Positions 50,467 through 59,684 of a stretch of 64,000 nucleotides of DNA are shown here, piece after piece; position 1 is the first letter of the stretch; each line of letters opens with the position of its first letter. This DNA is from Bdellovibrio sp. ZAP7 (GTDB lineage Bacteria > Bdellovibrionota > FAC87 > UBA2466). The notes under the pieces are model-generated. The model was not told the DNA's origin and did no database searches. It saw only the letters and a program-made list of their open reading frames with translations. Location: positions 222,708-286,707 of the forward strand of contig CAMCTJ010000001.1 in assembly GCA_945878405.1 (NCBI GenBank), written 5' to 3'. Position numbers and translations under genes: made by a program.

Positions 50467-53400
50467 TTGAAGTTCTTAAGAATCAAATTCTTAGCGCTGT
50501 TCTTGTGCGTGATGTGTGGGGTGGGGATCTGTGAACACAACGACAGCATCAACAATTCCAATCAACCAACAGATAGCGCCGTTGAAGCGTTTAAAGATGG
50601 AAGACTCGATCCATTTTGGGAAATTATCAATAAATATAAAGAAGCTAAGGATTCTGAAGCCCTTAAGGAGTTGGCGGGCAAAATCAAGAGCCTCAAGGGC
50701 GAAGACGTGGATGGTGCGGAGGATGTAGCCAGTAAATTGTTTGATTTAGCCAAGGAGATTGAGGAAAAAGTCCAAAAAGACGAACCACCCAAAAATCAAG
50801 AACCCAAAACCTCAATTGCAGTGCCCGCAACTCCTACTACCTGGGGTCCTAAATATGGAGCCCCCTCGTCCCCAAAAGGCAACGTTCAAGGAGCAGGAAA
50901 TGAGATTAATGCGGTAAGAGAGGCCATTAAAAAAAAAATGCAAATTGCCTCGGGGCCCTCTTTGCCGGACAGAAAAGAACTCCCTAACTTACCCCATCAG
51001 CGCAATCTTCCTGATCTCGACTCTCGCGACGCTTGGAAGCTCTCCCCAGAAGAAATAAAAGCTGCAAGCGAAGCTGAAAAAAAAGTAAAGGATCGTTCAC
51101 TCTCCACCCCGGAGAGAAACAAGGCAGCTCTTGATTACCTATATTACAGAGCCCCAGACCTCATTTTTGATGCACTCCAAAACGGTGCCAATCCCGAGGA
51201 AATTGGTAGACAGTTCTTCGGAAAGAGCCGAGCCGCCACTTTCCTAGCAGATAGGGTGGAGGAATTGACATCGCCCGCTTCTCCTAAAACCGCAGAGATC
51301 CTGGCTCGGTTCAAGGAATCGACAGGAAAAGAGGTGCCCAGTCTTTTTGTTTCCTCACTAAATCAACTCTCTCCGACTGATTCGAATAAGATTCTTGCCT
51401 CTTTAGAAACGGCATTTGTTGCAAAAGGACCAGACGGAAAGCTCAACACTGAATACACAAATGATATTCAACGTACCCTGTTTCAGGATCTTTCCGCTCC
51501 GGGCGGTCGTGAGGCTATTGATAGACTTTTCTCCCTGACCCATGGTCAAGCCCAGTCAACTCTAAGTGAAGCTCCTGGAGCAATGGGGGATTATGTTAGA
51601 GCTCTTAAAGCAGGGCGATTTGAGGACGCTAGAAGTCTCCTTGAAGCCCTACAAAAATCAACAGGAAAGGACTATCCGGAAAAAGAATTAAAAACCCTTC
51701 AAAGCCAACTTCTCTACGATCAATTGATTCTCTCCAATCATCGAGGAGAAAAACCAGAAGACAACAAACTTCTTCGGGAACTTTCAAAGCAGTTGGGATT
51801 GAAAGAAACCGACGTTTCTCAATTAGCAGCGCACGTTAAAACTCTTCTGACCGAGGGAAGGGGTGTAAAAGCCTTTTTTGATTACACCCAGTTTCAACAA
51901 GGCCGTGACAACCCAGATGAAACAGTGATGAAACTAATGAGGGCGCTGTCTGAAACTCAAACAATTCTTACTGGTCTCGTTAAACAAGGAGAATCTCTTT
52001 TCACTCAGGAAAGTGCGAAGCGCGCTCAATTTGAGAAAGAGTTCCGAGCTAAACTGGACGAACGGCAGCGCCTCATCGATCAGTGGTCAGAGATTCAAAA
52101 GACAGTGATTCGCACTCAACCATCATTTGCGATTTTGGCAAGTAATGAACATAGAGAAGCTGTTAAAGCTCTGGAAACCGCCAGAGATAAGATATTTATC
52201 TCAGAGCTAGGCATTGCCAGAAGCCAGCTGCACCTTGGAGAGGGACAAAGTGGGCTTGCGCTGAAACCAGAAGAGTTTTTTTCTGATCCCCAGTTTTTTG
52301 GTTCATACACAAGAGCCTTGGTCAAACACTCAGCTGATGCTGGACTGGGAATGGCTTTGGATTGGATAGGGGATCGCAATCGAAACAGTGGCTACCGAGG
52401 AGAAAAGCCAGAGACGCTTCTCAGACAAGAACTCCTTTCTCGACCGACCGCGGACCGTAAAGAAGTAAACCAGGTAGTGGTGGATACAAGGCACTGGGAA
52501 CTCGGGGATCCTGGTCGCCAGCTAAATTCGGTGGAAACGAAAATCAAAGAGGCTCGAACACAAATAACGCAGATACAAACAAAAATAGAAACTTCGCCGT
52601 GGACCCAAGAGCAAAACAAAAAAGAGGAAGAATTTAAAAAATCCCTAGAGGCTCGTTATGGTGTCCCTTGGTCGGTATTAGAGCAGCACTTAAAGGGACT
52701 TGAGACGAGCTTTGATCGATCTCAAACTATTGAAATGGGAATCGTAGCCCCAGGAACCACTCTTCCTGGTAGAGAAAAATTGAAGAGCGCAATAGAAGCT
52801 GTTTTTGAAGCTCCCAGAAAGCAAGCTACGGAGACACTGACCGCTTATTGGGGACCTTTAGCTAAAGGACAGTTAGAGCAATTCCAAAAACAAGCACAGG
52901 GATTAGGCGAGCAGCGAGATGGAAAGGCACAGGAGTTATTCACTCAACTCAACAATCAAAATATTGGGGTTCCATTGGGAACTCGCTTTGAGTTTCGTGG
53001 GGGAAGTACGCAAGGCTCGTTCAGTCAGCACATTGAAACGGCGGATAAGGCGACTGAGCTTGCTTTTGGGGTACCCATGGGAAGCCAAATGATCAAAGCT
53101 GCTCAACAGCTTGCCTTACAAGGAGTTAGTTATCTTAAAGTCGGATCCGACGACAAAGGAAACCCCATTTTGTGGTCTACGGGACGATTCGGAAATTTTA
53201 CAGATATTAGAGGAAAACAATTAGGCATGTCCGGAGTGTCACCACTCTTACCTGCTGAGGCTAGAGAAGTGGTAGCGAGAGCAAGAGTTGCTGCTGGGAA
53301 TCTGGATCAGCGCTTGGTCGAAAGATCCAATCTGACCCAAAATCCGAGTGGAACTGATTTTGTAGTAGCCCCGAAACTTCTCTCTCTCAACTACCAAATC

Positions 53401-56049
53401 CGAAGGGGCCTTGATGAGCTGACTGCCTTCGGCAATGTTCCTCTGAATTCTAAAGGAGAGACAGCTATCGAGAGGGCGGCAGCGTTAACCGGATGGAACA
53501 GTCAAACGGAAGTAGATGAAACGATCAGGGCTCTCTCAGTAGCTAAAGTGCAAGCGGATGAGCAACGCTGGCGGGATAACACACGAGGATCTCAGATTGT
53601 TTTGTCGCTGATTCCACTGTCCAAAGTCACAATGCTTGGCAGACTTGCTTCTTCGTTTCAGTCGGCAACGGGAATGTATGCTCTTAGCCAAGCCCAATCT
53701 GACCTCACCCATATCTTTAACAATGATGTTTGGGGTATGAATACTTCATTGGATTACCGCGCAGCCAACAATCAAGCAAAAAACTTTTTTATAAATACTT
53801 TGGCTTTTCGAGCGGCATCCAATGGATTTTCTGCGGTTGCAAAGTACGGCTTGAGTCCGTTGGTTGAAAGCGGAAAAATCTCTCAAGGCCTCGCAAATCG
53901 TCTCGTAGGATTAGCATCAACTGGAGGGGCGGTAGTTACGAGTGCGGGAGTTACAACGATGGCCAGTGGAGATCCGGGGTCGTATTACAGAAATTTGAAA
54001 ATATCTTTAGTTAATGCTGCGATACCGTACTCAGTTTTTGGGGGGAAAACTTGGATTGCAGCTTCTGCGGGAAGTTATCTGACCAGTTTAGGACAAACAG
54101 GTCTCATCACAGCCTTGCAGGCGCGGGAAAACGGGGGAACCGTCTACGACTCCTCAGGAACTCCAATCAATTATAACGATGGCAATGGATGGAAAAATGT
54201 TTTTAGAACGGTAGTCGATAACCTCCTACCAGATTTAAAGGCTACTACAGTCGGTGCAACTCGAGCGGTAATGGGAACCCGTCAGCCAATGCATACTGCC
54301 AAAAACCCGCCAATCGTGATGCCAGTTGAACAACCTGGGAGATCGGATGGTTCTCCTTCGATAAAGCCCACTCTCACTCTGCCGCCACCACCACCGGTGC
54401 CATCAGGGCCCTTACGGCAATTCAGTGAGGCTCAGATCGCGACCGTTACAAATGCCCTTAACAATGCAGTTAGAGGCAAAATGACTGAAGCTGAAATGCA
54501 GGGACTCATTCAAGTTTTGCTTGAATCTCCCAGTCTAAATAAAACAGGAACAGTAGATGACCTGGCAGGCAAAATCGGTCCCCTGCTTCCCGGACGAAAC
54601 AGAGGGGATGTGGAGAGAGTGGTGGAGTCTGCCTCCAAGTGGATAAGGGGTGAAACGAAAAACCTTTTGAGAGGAATCCAAACTCCTGAAGGACGACCTT
54701 TGGATCACGCCACAATTTCACTCTTCGAAGCCAAAGCCATTCGCTGGGCTTTGAATCCAGCTGAATTTGGCAAGAAACAGTTAATCGCAACTGGGCCGGA
54801 ACTGGAAAAGTCAGTAGGCCCAGGGAAAAGCGCCGATTTCGTTACACGCTCCTCAGGCGGTGAATACAATATCGGCGAAGCCAAAGCCGCTACGGGAACG
54901 GGGGGAGCCGAATTTAAGATCGGCCAGCTAGAAAATACCGCGCGCCACCTAATCTCTAAAAATCCAAACGCTAGATTTGGACATTTTACTTTGTTTATTC
55001 CCGAGATTGTTAACTCGGTTAAGGGCCACTTTATTCAAGGAGACCAGCTGTACTCATCAGCAACCGGCGAACCCGTGAAGGTCACAATCGACGGGAAAGT
55101 ATTGGGTCCGGTGAGAGTCGTTCGAATTAAGAACGAGTCTTGGCCAGTCGCTGTTGCCTCAGATCCAGGTTTCAAAGGCTTTGAAGACGTCATCGAAAGA
55201 GTGGCGCGAAGTCGAGGCCTGAAACCTGAAGACCTAAGCATCGGAGAAAAAGACACCATCGTGAAATTCGAACGCGGAGTAGCTGAACTTCGAGCTGCTC
55301 GGCCCGAACTCACCTACGCTGAAGCATTCGATAAACTCTTGAGTATTTCTGAGCTTGTGAGCGTAGACAATCGAGCGAGCCAACTGAATCCTAAGGGCGG
55401 TGGAAAAAAGAAGTCGCTTGATCCCGTAGTCTCCGACATTTTGATTAAACTCGGACCAGAGTTCTTAGATCGCCCCTACTCTGAAAGATTGAAAGCCGCA
55501 GAGCAAGCTCTCCGCGCCAATTACGAAATCGATGAAAATACAGGTTATCGAAATGTAAGGCCAGATGGAACCATTGTTGAAACTGAAAAGCTTCTTCCCA
55601 TTCTTTCGGAAGCCATTGCTAATATCCATCCGGTTGATCTGGGACCCCGCCCCTTGTTTCGAGCAACAGCGGTTGATGCAAAAGGCTTCGATTTAACCAA
55701 ACCTCAGGATTTAAGACGATTGGTCGAAGAGGATTGGGGTTGGCAACGCGACAAAAAAGGCTATGCCCATGCGGGTCCTGATAAAAAAACGACAGAGAGC
55801 TTTGTTGAGGGCGTACGGATCAAACCGGGGCAAATAGGAGTCGTGTATGAATTTCCACCCGGGACTCGGGGTTTTGCCGTAAATGGCGAAGGCCCAATCA
55901 AACGCAATGGAGTAGTTGCACATAAAACGGATGCCGTGGTTCCGAATGATACGGGCATCCTATTTCCAGGCAAACACTTTGAGCCAGATCTTTCGAGTGT
56001 TCGAATAGTAGATGGAAAAGTACACGTTCGAATGAAACCGATTAAATAA
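50467..56049 (+). CDS. 1860-aa exported protein with PD-(D/E)XK-like motif (polymorphic-toxin-like)
   Basis: Begins with TTG 50467, 6 bases after AGGGG, and a signal peptide (FLRIKFLALFLCVMCGVGICEHN). Residues about 20-130 are Lys/Glu/Pro-rich; 130-1000 are highly helical and charged, with many Gln/Lys coiled-coil-like stretches; around 1010-1240 a Gly/Ala/Ser-rich hydrophobic part with weak membrane character (SGDPGSYYRNLKISLVNAAIPYSVFGG) resembles pre-toxin regions. A Pro-rich spacer at about 1290-1310 leads to a domain with KSADFVTRSSGGEYNIGEAKAATG: Asp1457, Glu1471 and Lys1473 give the D...ExK pattern of PD-(D/E)XK nucleases. About 330 further residues follow, ending LSSVRIVDGKVHVRMKPIK. 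No RHS repeats. A large exported effector or toxin is inferred. Confidence 0.7.
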   Translation: MKFLRIKFLALFLCVMCGVGICEHNDSINNSNQPTDSAVEAFKDGRLDPFWEIINKYKEAKDSEALKELAGKIKSLKGEDVDGAEDVASKLFDLAKEIEEKVQKDEPPKNQEPKTSIAVPATPTTWGPKYGAPSSPKGNVQGAGNEINAVREAIKKKMQIASGPSLPDRKELPNLPHQRNLPDLDSRDAWKLSPEEIKAASEAEKKVKDRSLSTPERNKAALDYLYYRAPDLIFDALQNGANPEEIGRQFFGKSRAATFLADRVEELTSPASPKTAEILARFKESTGKEVPSLFVSSLNQLSPTDSNKILASLETAFVAKGPDGKLNTEYTNDIQRTLFQDLSAPGGREAIDRLFSLTHGQAQSTLSEAPGAMGDYVRALKAGRFEDARSLLEALQKSTGKDYPEKELKTLQSQLLYDQLILSNHRGEKPEDNKLLRELSKQLGLKETDVSQLAAHVKTLLTEGRGVKAFFDYTQFQQGRDNPDETVMKLMRALSETQTILTGLVKQGESLFTQESAKRAQFEKEFRAKLDERQRLIDQWSEIQKTVIRTQPSFAILASNEHREAVKALETARDKIFISELGIARSQLHLGEGQSGLALKPEEFFSDPQFFGSYTRALVKHSADAGLGMALDWIGDRNRNSGYRGEKPETLLRQELLSRPTADRKEVNQVVVDTRHWELGDPGRQLNSVETKIKEARTQITQIQTKIETSPWTQEQNKKEEEFKKSLEARYGVPWSVLEQHLKGLETSFDRSQTIEMGIVAPGTTLPGREKLKSAIEAVFEAPRKQATETLTAYWGPLAKGQLEQFQKQAQGLGEQRDGKAQELFTQLNNQNIGVPLGTRFEFRGGSTQGSFSQHIETADKATELAFGVPMGSQMIKAAQQLALQGVSYLKVGSDDKGNPILWSTGRFGNFTDIRGKQLGMSGVSPLLPAEAREVVARARVAAGNLDQRLVERSNLTQNPSGTDFVVAPKLLSLNYQIRRGLDELTAFGNVPLNSKGETAIERAAALTGWNSQTEVDETIRALSVAKVQADEQRWRDNTRGSQIVLSLIPLSKVTMLGRLASSFQSATGMYALSQAQSDLTHIFNNDVWGMNTSLDYRAANNQAKNFFINTLAFRAASNGFSAVAKYGLSPLVESGKISQGLANRLVGLASTGGAVVTSAGVTTMASGDPGSYYRNLKISLVNAAIPYSVFGGKTWIAASAGSYLTSLGQTGLITALQARENGGTVYDSSGTPINYNDGNGWKNVFRTVVDNLLPDLKATTVGATRAVMGTRQPMHTAKNPPIVMPVEQPGRSDGSPSIKPTLTLPPPPPVPSGPLRQFSEAQIATVTNALNNAVRGKMTEAEMQGLIQVLLESPSLNKTGTVDDLAGKIGPLLPGRNRGDVERVVESASKWIRGETKNLLRGIQTPEGRPLDHATISLFEAKAIRWALNPAEFGKKQLIATGPELEKSVGPGKSADFVTRSSGGEYNIGEAKAATGTGGAEFKIGQLENTARHLISKNPNARFGHFTLFIPEIVNSVKGHFIQGDQLYSSATGEPVKVTIDGKVLGPVRVVRIKNESWPVAVASDPGFKGFEDVIERVARSRGLKPEDLSIGEKDTIVKFERGVAELRAARPELTYAEAFDKLLSISELVSVDNRASQLNPKGGGKKKSLDPVVSDILIKLGPEFLDRPYSERLKAAEQALRANYEIDENTGYRNVRPDGTIVETEKLLPILSEAIANIHPVDLGPRPLFRATAVDAKGFDLTKPQDLRRLVEEDWGWQRDKKGYAHAGPDKKTTESFVEGVRIKPGQIGVVYEFPPGTRGFAVNGEGPIKRNGVVAHKTDAVVPNDTGILFPGKHFEPDLSSVRIVDGKVHVRMKPIK

Positions 56050-56207
56050 AATCTTTAATGGCACAGAAACAGTCAGTTTTCGTATTCTCCATAAGGTGCG
56101 GGGAGCTCTGCGGTTTCACCCTCTTTGTCGAAACACCGGGCCAAAACTTGTCTAGTTCTTCGACACCATTTGCTGTGTTACAATTAAGGCTCATCAAGGA
56201 GTGCGAT

Positions 56208-57200
56208 ATGTCAGCTCATTACACTTTTTTCTCTTGCCTCATTTTACTTTCTGGATGGATTGCAATTGCCGAGCACGAGTCTCGCCCTAACCAGAATGGC
56301 AGTCGACCTCGAACTGAAACGATTGGTTTTGGCACCATACCCGATCCCAAAGCAGGAACTCTGCCGCTTGAGTTCAAGCTAAAAGACAAACTCGTGCCCG
56401 CGAACACGAACGGCAATCCAGGTTTTGGTATTTCCACCAAGTCTACATTACGTAAGGATTTCAGTGCCCGGTGCCAGGCGACACTCGTCAGATCTGAGAA
56501 TGGCATCTGCACCGCCGTAACCGCTAGTCATTGCCTCTACGACGATCTCATAACAGCCAAACGAACCGGCTTTGATAAAGAGGTTTTGAAAAAAGAGGGT
56601 TGCCCAAAAGAAATCCAACAGCGTGGCGCTCTTTGGGGTGAGCTGACCATCTCGATGGCTGATTTCGGGGAAGTAAAGGCGATAGGAGTGGTGAATCAGG
56701 AGTACTACGCAAAAACTAGAAGTGAGGACTCGGCCATTTTTAACTTCAGCTGCCCGAAAGGCCCTGGAAGCGTGCCGGTGGTTCCGATAAGCAACAAGAC
56801 CTTAAAGGCAGATGAGGCCGTAACGTATGGAAAAGTGATGGCCGGGAAAGAGGGGCTTTACGAAGGGAAAGTGTATCGTGAGCCCAATGTATTAAAAATC
56901 AATTCGAGAAAAATCGGAGAGGCTCAGGAGGCGGTGAATCAACCTTCCGATGTCACCATCCAGCAAGGAGATTCTGGAGGGGGATTGTATAGCAAGAATG
57001 CAAACGGCGAATTGGAGCTAGTGGGCGTTCTTTCGGCGGGAGACGATATAAGAAAAAATCGGCCAATCGGGAATTATGCTACCAATAAATCTTTGGATTT
57101 TGTCCGCTGTCTTTTGGGAATCGAATCCCCAAGTGAAGAAAATCAAAAAGCTGCTGGAGCACCGAAGTCTATGTCGGAGCTCTCCGGCGGAAAGCGCTAA
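56208..57200 (+). CDS. Exported trypsin-like serine protease
   Basis: A signal peptide (FFSCLILLSGWIAIA) follows ATG 56208, which has AAGGAG at proper spacing. The chymotrypsin-fold triad is visible: His in VTASHCLYDD, Asp in RSEDSAIFNF, and Ser in TIQQGDSGGGLYSKN. Two Cys pairs could be disulphides. The C-terminal 50 residues are low complexity. It is not a typical DegP (no PDZ). The frame upstream (56058-56207) is open by chance and was excluded. Its stop lies 7 bp from the convergent duplicated-repeat gene. Confidence 0.85.
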   Translation: MSAHYTFFSCLILLSGWIAIAEHESRPNQNGSRPRTETIGFGTIPDPKAGTLPLEFKLKDKLVPANTNGNPGFGISTKSTLRKDFSARCQATLVRSENGICTAVTASHCLYDDLITAKRTGFDKEVLKKEGCPKEIQQRGALWGELTISMADFGEVKAIGVVNQEYYAKTRSEDSAIFNFSCPKGPGSVPVVPISNKTLKADEAVTYGKVMAGKEGLYEGKVYREPNVLKINSRKIGEAQEAVNQPSDVTIQQGDSGGGLYSKNANGELELVGVLSAGDDIRKNRPIGNYATNKSLDFVRCLLGIESPSEENQKAAGAPKSMSELSGGKR

Positions 57201-57207
57201 GGCAGTT

Positions 57208-57822
57208 TTACCGAATGGTTTGAATCACTCCGTTAGACTCCATTACTCTCGTCCAGCCTGCCGAAGCTTTCTTCGCTTGAAGAGAAGACATCCCTCGAGC
57301 AAGGAGCGCGTCTTCGATGGCTTCGGCAACTCCGTGCGATTCTTCCATCGCAAGCTCTACTCCCGGATCGGTTAAAACTTCCGACGCGATTTTTCGATTC
57401 ACAAAATCTTCCGCGAGCTCTTGGGCGCGCTTCAGGTTCACTGGCCCCGAAGCAACGACGGGAACTGGAGCTGCGGTACTTTCTGTTTTTCCAAAAACGC
57501 CGTCACTCTTCATAGCACCCGTCCAACCTTCCGAAGCTTTCTTCGCTTGCCCCGACGACATTCCACGAGCAAGGAGCGCGTCTTCAATCGCTTCGGCAAC
57601 TCCGTGCGATTCTTCCATCGCAAGCTCTACTCCAGGGTCGGCTAAAACTTCCGAAGCAACTTTTCTGTTCACAAAATCTTCCGCGAGTTCCTGGGCACGC
57701 TTTAGATTAAGCTGCACGTCTCCGGGAAGTTGCGGGTGAAGCTTTTGAAGAATGTTTTCGCAGCTTGCTTCAGCGAAACCACTACTTAACATTACAAACA
57801 AGACAAAGAGTGTTTTTTTCAT
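57208..57822 (-). CDS. Exported protein with two long internal repeats
   Basis: Signal peptide MKKTLFVLFVMLSSGFAEAS, a short Cys-containing stretch, then two copies of a 71-residue helical unit at residues 39-109 and 129-199, exactly 90 residues apart and 63 of 71 identical (89%). A Pro/Val/Thr linker joins them. The unit contains AQELAEDFVNRK, DPGVELAMEESHGVAEAIEDALLARGMSS and QAKKAS. No family recognised; the repeated form suggests binding modules of a secreted partner. The start has only a weak ribosome-binding site. Confidence 0.65.
   Translation of the reverse strand: MKKTLFVLFVMLSSGFAEASCENILQKLHPQLPGDVQLNLKRAQELAEDFVNRKVASEVLADPGVELAMEESHGVAEAIEDALLARGMSSGQAKKASEGWTGAMKSDGVFGKTESTAAPVPVVASGPVNLKRAQELAEDFVNRKIASEVLTDPGVELAMEESHGVAEAIEDALLARGMSSLQAKKASAGWTRVMESNGVIQTIR
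57226..57438 (-). repeat. Internal repeat copy 2 (C-terminal)
   Basis: Codes for residues 129-199 of the duplicated exported protein. At DNA level it differs from copy 1 at many synonymous and eight non-synonymous positions, so the duplication is not brand-new. It is exactly 270 bases from copy 1. Confidence 0.8.
57496..57708 (-). repeat. Internal repeat copy 1 (N-terminal)
   Basis: Codes for residues 39-109 of the duplicated exported protein and matches copy 2 across its full length without gaps. The spacer between copies is 57 bases and encodes a Pro/Val/Thr-rich linker absent from either end. Confidence 0.8.
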
Positions 57823-57828
57823 GGTTGA

Positions 57829-59115
57829 TTACCACCGATATCCTTGAAATTGTAAGTTGGGTGCTTGCATCGAGGGGCTTTGGTAAGCAGGGGCTGTCTC
57901 CTGCTCGCCAACGTTCCTAAAGCGGTGCTTGGGAACCAGCTGCTCCAATAACATCTTGTTGATTATTTGGCCCCATCGCTTATCAAAATCACTTGCGCTG
58001 GATTGGTTGGGATTTGTAGCCGGCTGTGTAGCCACCACTCGCTTCGGTCTTAAAACAGGCATTCGAGATCTGGAGCCTGCTTGTTGGCGTCTAGAAATTT
58101 CAGCATCAATTTTTTCTCTACGCTGATCTTCTTTTGTAACTTCGTCCTGAGAAAATCGAATGCCTTTGGTCGCCTCTCGTGCAATGAGAAGATCCCCAGT
58201 GGTTTTTACAGTGAGATCCGCCGTCAAAGCATCAAAAGAAGGCGCGGCCACGGGTTCTGAGATGGAATGCGCGGGCGCTTGAGGCGCGGTGCCCGCACTG
58301 GGGGGCACTGATGAACCTTGGGCCAACGGATTAGCACCAGGCTCTGGCGGTTGGGATTGGGGCACCTCTGCCTTTGCTTCCTTTTGTTCTTTTTCGCTTT
58401 CTGCTACTAAATCTTCTTTCGCAATTTGCGATTTGAAATAAGCGATGAGGTCTTCTAGCTCTTTGCCCTTAATACTGCCCGGCTTGTTCTTCGGCATTCG
58501 GCCGTCTTTCACAGCATCGATGGCTTGCTCCCACTCAGCTTTTTTCCAATCTTTTATAGCTGCGATGACAACGTCTTTATCCTGCGTATGACAACCCACG
58601 CAGTTCTGCTGAAAAATCTTCTTTCCGGCTTTTGCCTCACTTGTTAGATTTTCTTCCTCCTCTGGGGGTTGTTGGGTTGCCGCTTGCTCATCTAAAGAGG
58701 GAGCAGGGACTTCATTTTCATCGGCGTAGGGTCTTCCGCCCTGAGACTGCCCGGGCACTTGAGAGCCGGCACTGGCTCCGCCTCCCTGAAATCCACCTTG
58801 TCCACCACCATGAGAGCCTTGCTGGGAAGGAAAGCGTTGCTGGCCGGCACCGCAGGAGCCGCCTCCACAACCGCCACCTTGTCGAGGACCGCAAGATCCT
58901 GATCCGCAGCCACCGGAGGACATCCTTCTTCCGCCACCAAAAAGTCTTCTAATGGGCCCGACTCTTCGAGGTCCCACACCCCGACAAGTGTTCCACCCGC
59001 AGGGATTAAATCCTTTAAAATCGCTGGCGCGTCTGCCAAAACCTCTGGCTTCAACAGAATTCGAAATGATGAAGCTTAAAAAAACAAAGAAAGAAAATAT
59101 TGAAACTGAACGCAT
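57829..59115 (-). CDS. Exported Cys/Gly-rich protein with one cytochrome c domain
   Basis: Signal peptide MRSVSIFSFFVFLSFIISNSVEARG follows ATG 59115, preceded by GGGGGA. Residues about 30-105 are Gly, Cys and Arg-rich (GSGSCGPRQGGGC). A cytochrome c domain begins near residue 160: IFQQNCVGCHTQDKD provides the haem attachment site, and DGRMPKNKPGSIKG the axial Met. The C-terminal 200 residues are Pro/Ser/Gln-rich and basic. The single haem suggests an electron-carrier or sensor role in the periplasm. Not a known oxidase subunit. It is followed after 6 bases by the duplicated-repeat gene, so they may share transcript. Confidence 0.7.
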   Translation of the reverse strand: MRSVSIFSFFVFLSFIISNSVEARGFGRRASDFKGFNPCGWNTCRGVGPRRVGPIRRLFGGGRRMSSGGCGSGSCGPRQGGGCGGGSCGAGQQRFPSQQGSHGGGQGGFQGGGASAGSQVPGQSQGGRPYADENEVPAPSLDEQAATQQPPEEEENLTSEAKAGKKIFQQNCVGCHTQDKDVVIAAIKDWKKAEWEQAIDAVKDGRMPKNKPGSIKGKELEDLIAYFKSQIAKEDLVAESEKEQKEAKAEVPQSQPPEPGANPLAQGSSVPPSAGTAPQAPAHSISEPVAAPSFDALTADLTVKTTGDLLIAREATKGIRFSQDEVTKEDQRREKIDAEISRRQQAGSRSRMPVLRPKRVVATQPATNPNQSSASDFDKRWGQIINKMLLEQLVPKHRFRNVGEQETAPAYQSPSMQAPNLQFQGYRW

Positions 59116-59371
59116 GAAATTCCCCCGTTGAATTTCTATAATGCAAAAGGGGGCCCAGTGGGTTTTCACGCCCGTCTCAAAAGTGAAGATTATGAAAAAC
59201 GTATTCTGATTAGACGAAAAGAAGGCTGTGTGCCCACGGGAAGGGTGAGAGAAGAGCTTGGGTTTCAGTGACTTAATTATTTTGATTCCTAAACCGTGGA
59301 CAGCTTGTGGGTGTGTACACAAGGCAGGCAGTTTTTGTGAGCCAGAGAACGTGTATTCAACAAGTTAATGA

Positions 59372-59677
59372 ATGGCACTTCTCTTGCTCCTCTTAGCAGG
59401 CGTGAAGTCTTTCATTTTCATTTTGGCTCTTGGGCTAAGCCTTACTCCTTCTTTTTCAGAAGACGGCGATAGGGCCAAAGTGCGCACTTTTACCTCTAAG
59501 GAACGCCCGAGCACCGTGGATGACCACGGAGGACGTTCAAATGATGAAGAAACTGCACCACGAAGAAGACCTGTGGTGGATTATGGGGAAAGCGCGCTGA
59601 CAAAAAAAGAAGGACACCCTTTTGGAGAAAGCTTGGTTTTTCCGCAAGGGTATCGATACAAAGTTACGAATTGGTAG
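59372..59677 (+). CDS. Small exported protein of unknown function
   Basis: 101 residues. The N-terminus is very hydrophobic (MALLLLLLAGVKSFIFILALGLSLTPSFSE) and fits a signal peptide or anchor. The rest is charged and Arg/Glu/Pro-rich (DHGGRSNDEETAPRRRPVVDYGE). No family recognised. A palindrome-like repeat (CTTGTG...CACAAG, 59304-59323) and a shared word CGTGTATTCA lie upstream; the same word occurs before the 62,715 gene. The next gene starts 7 bases later. Confidence 0.5.
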   Translation: MALLLLLLAGVKSFIFILALGLSLTPSFSEDGDRAKVRTFTSKERPSTVDDHGGRSNDEETAPRRRPVVDYGESALTKKEGHPFGESLVFPQGYRYKVTNW

Positions 59678-59684
59678 GAGATTT

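Noticed and set aside
56058..56207. 50-codon open extension before the trypsin-like protease
   Set aside because: ATG 56208 has AAGGAG and starts a signal peptide; the extension would place the signal internally.
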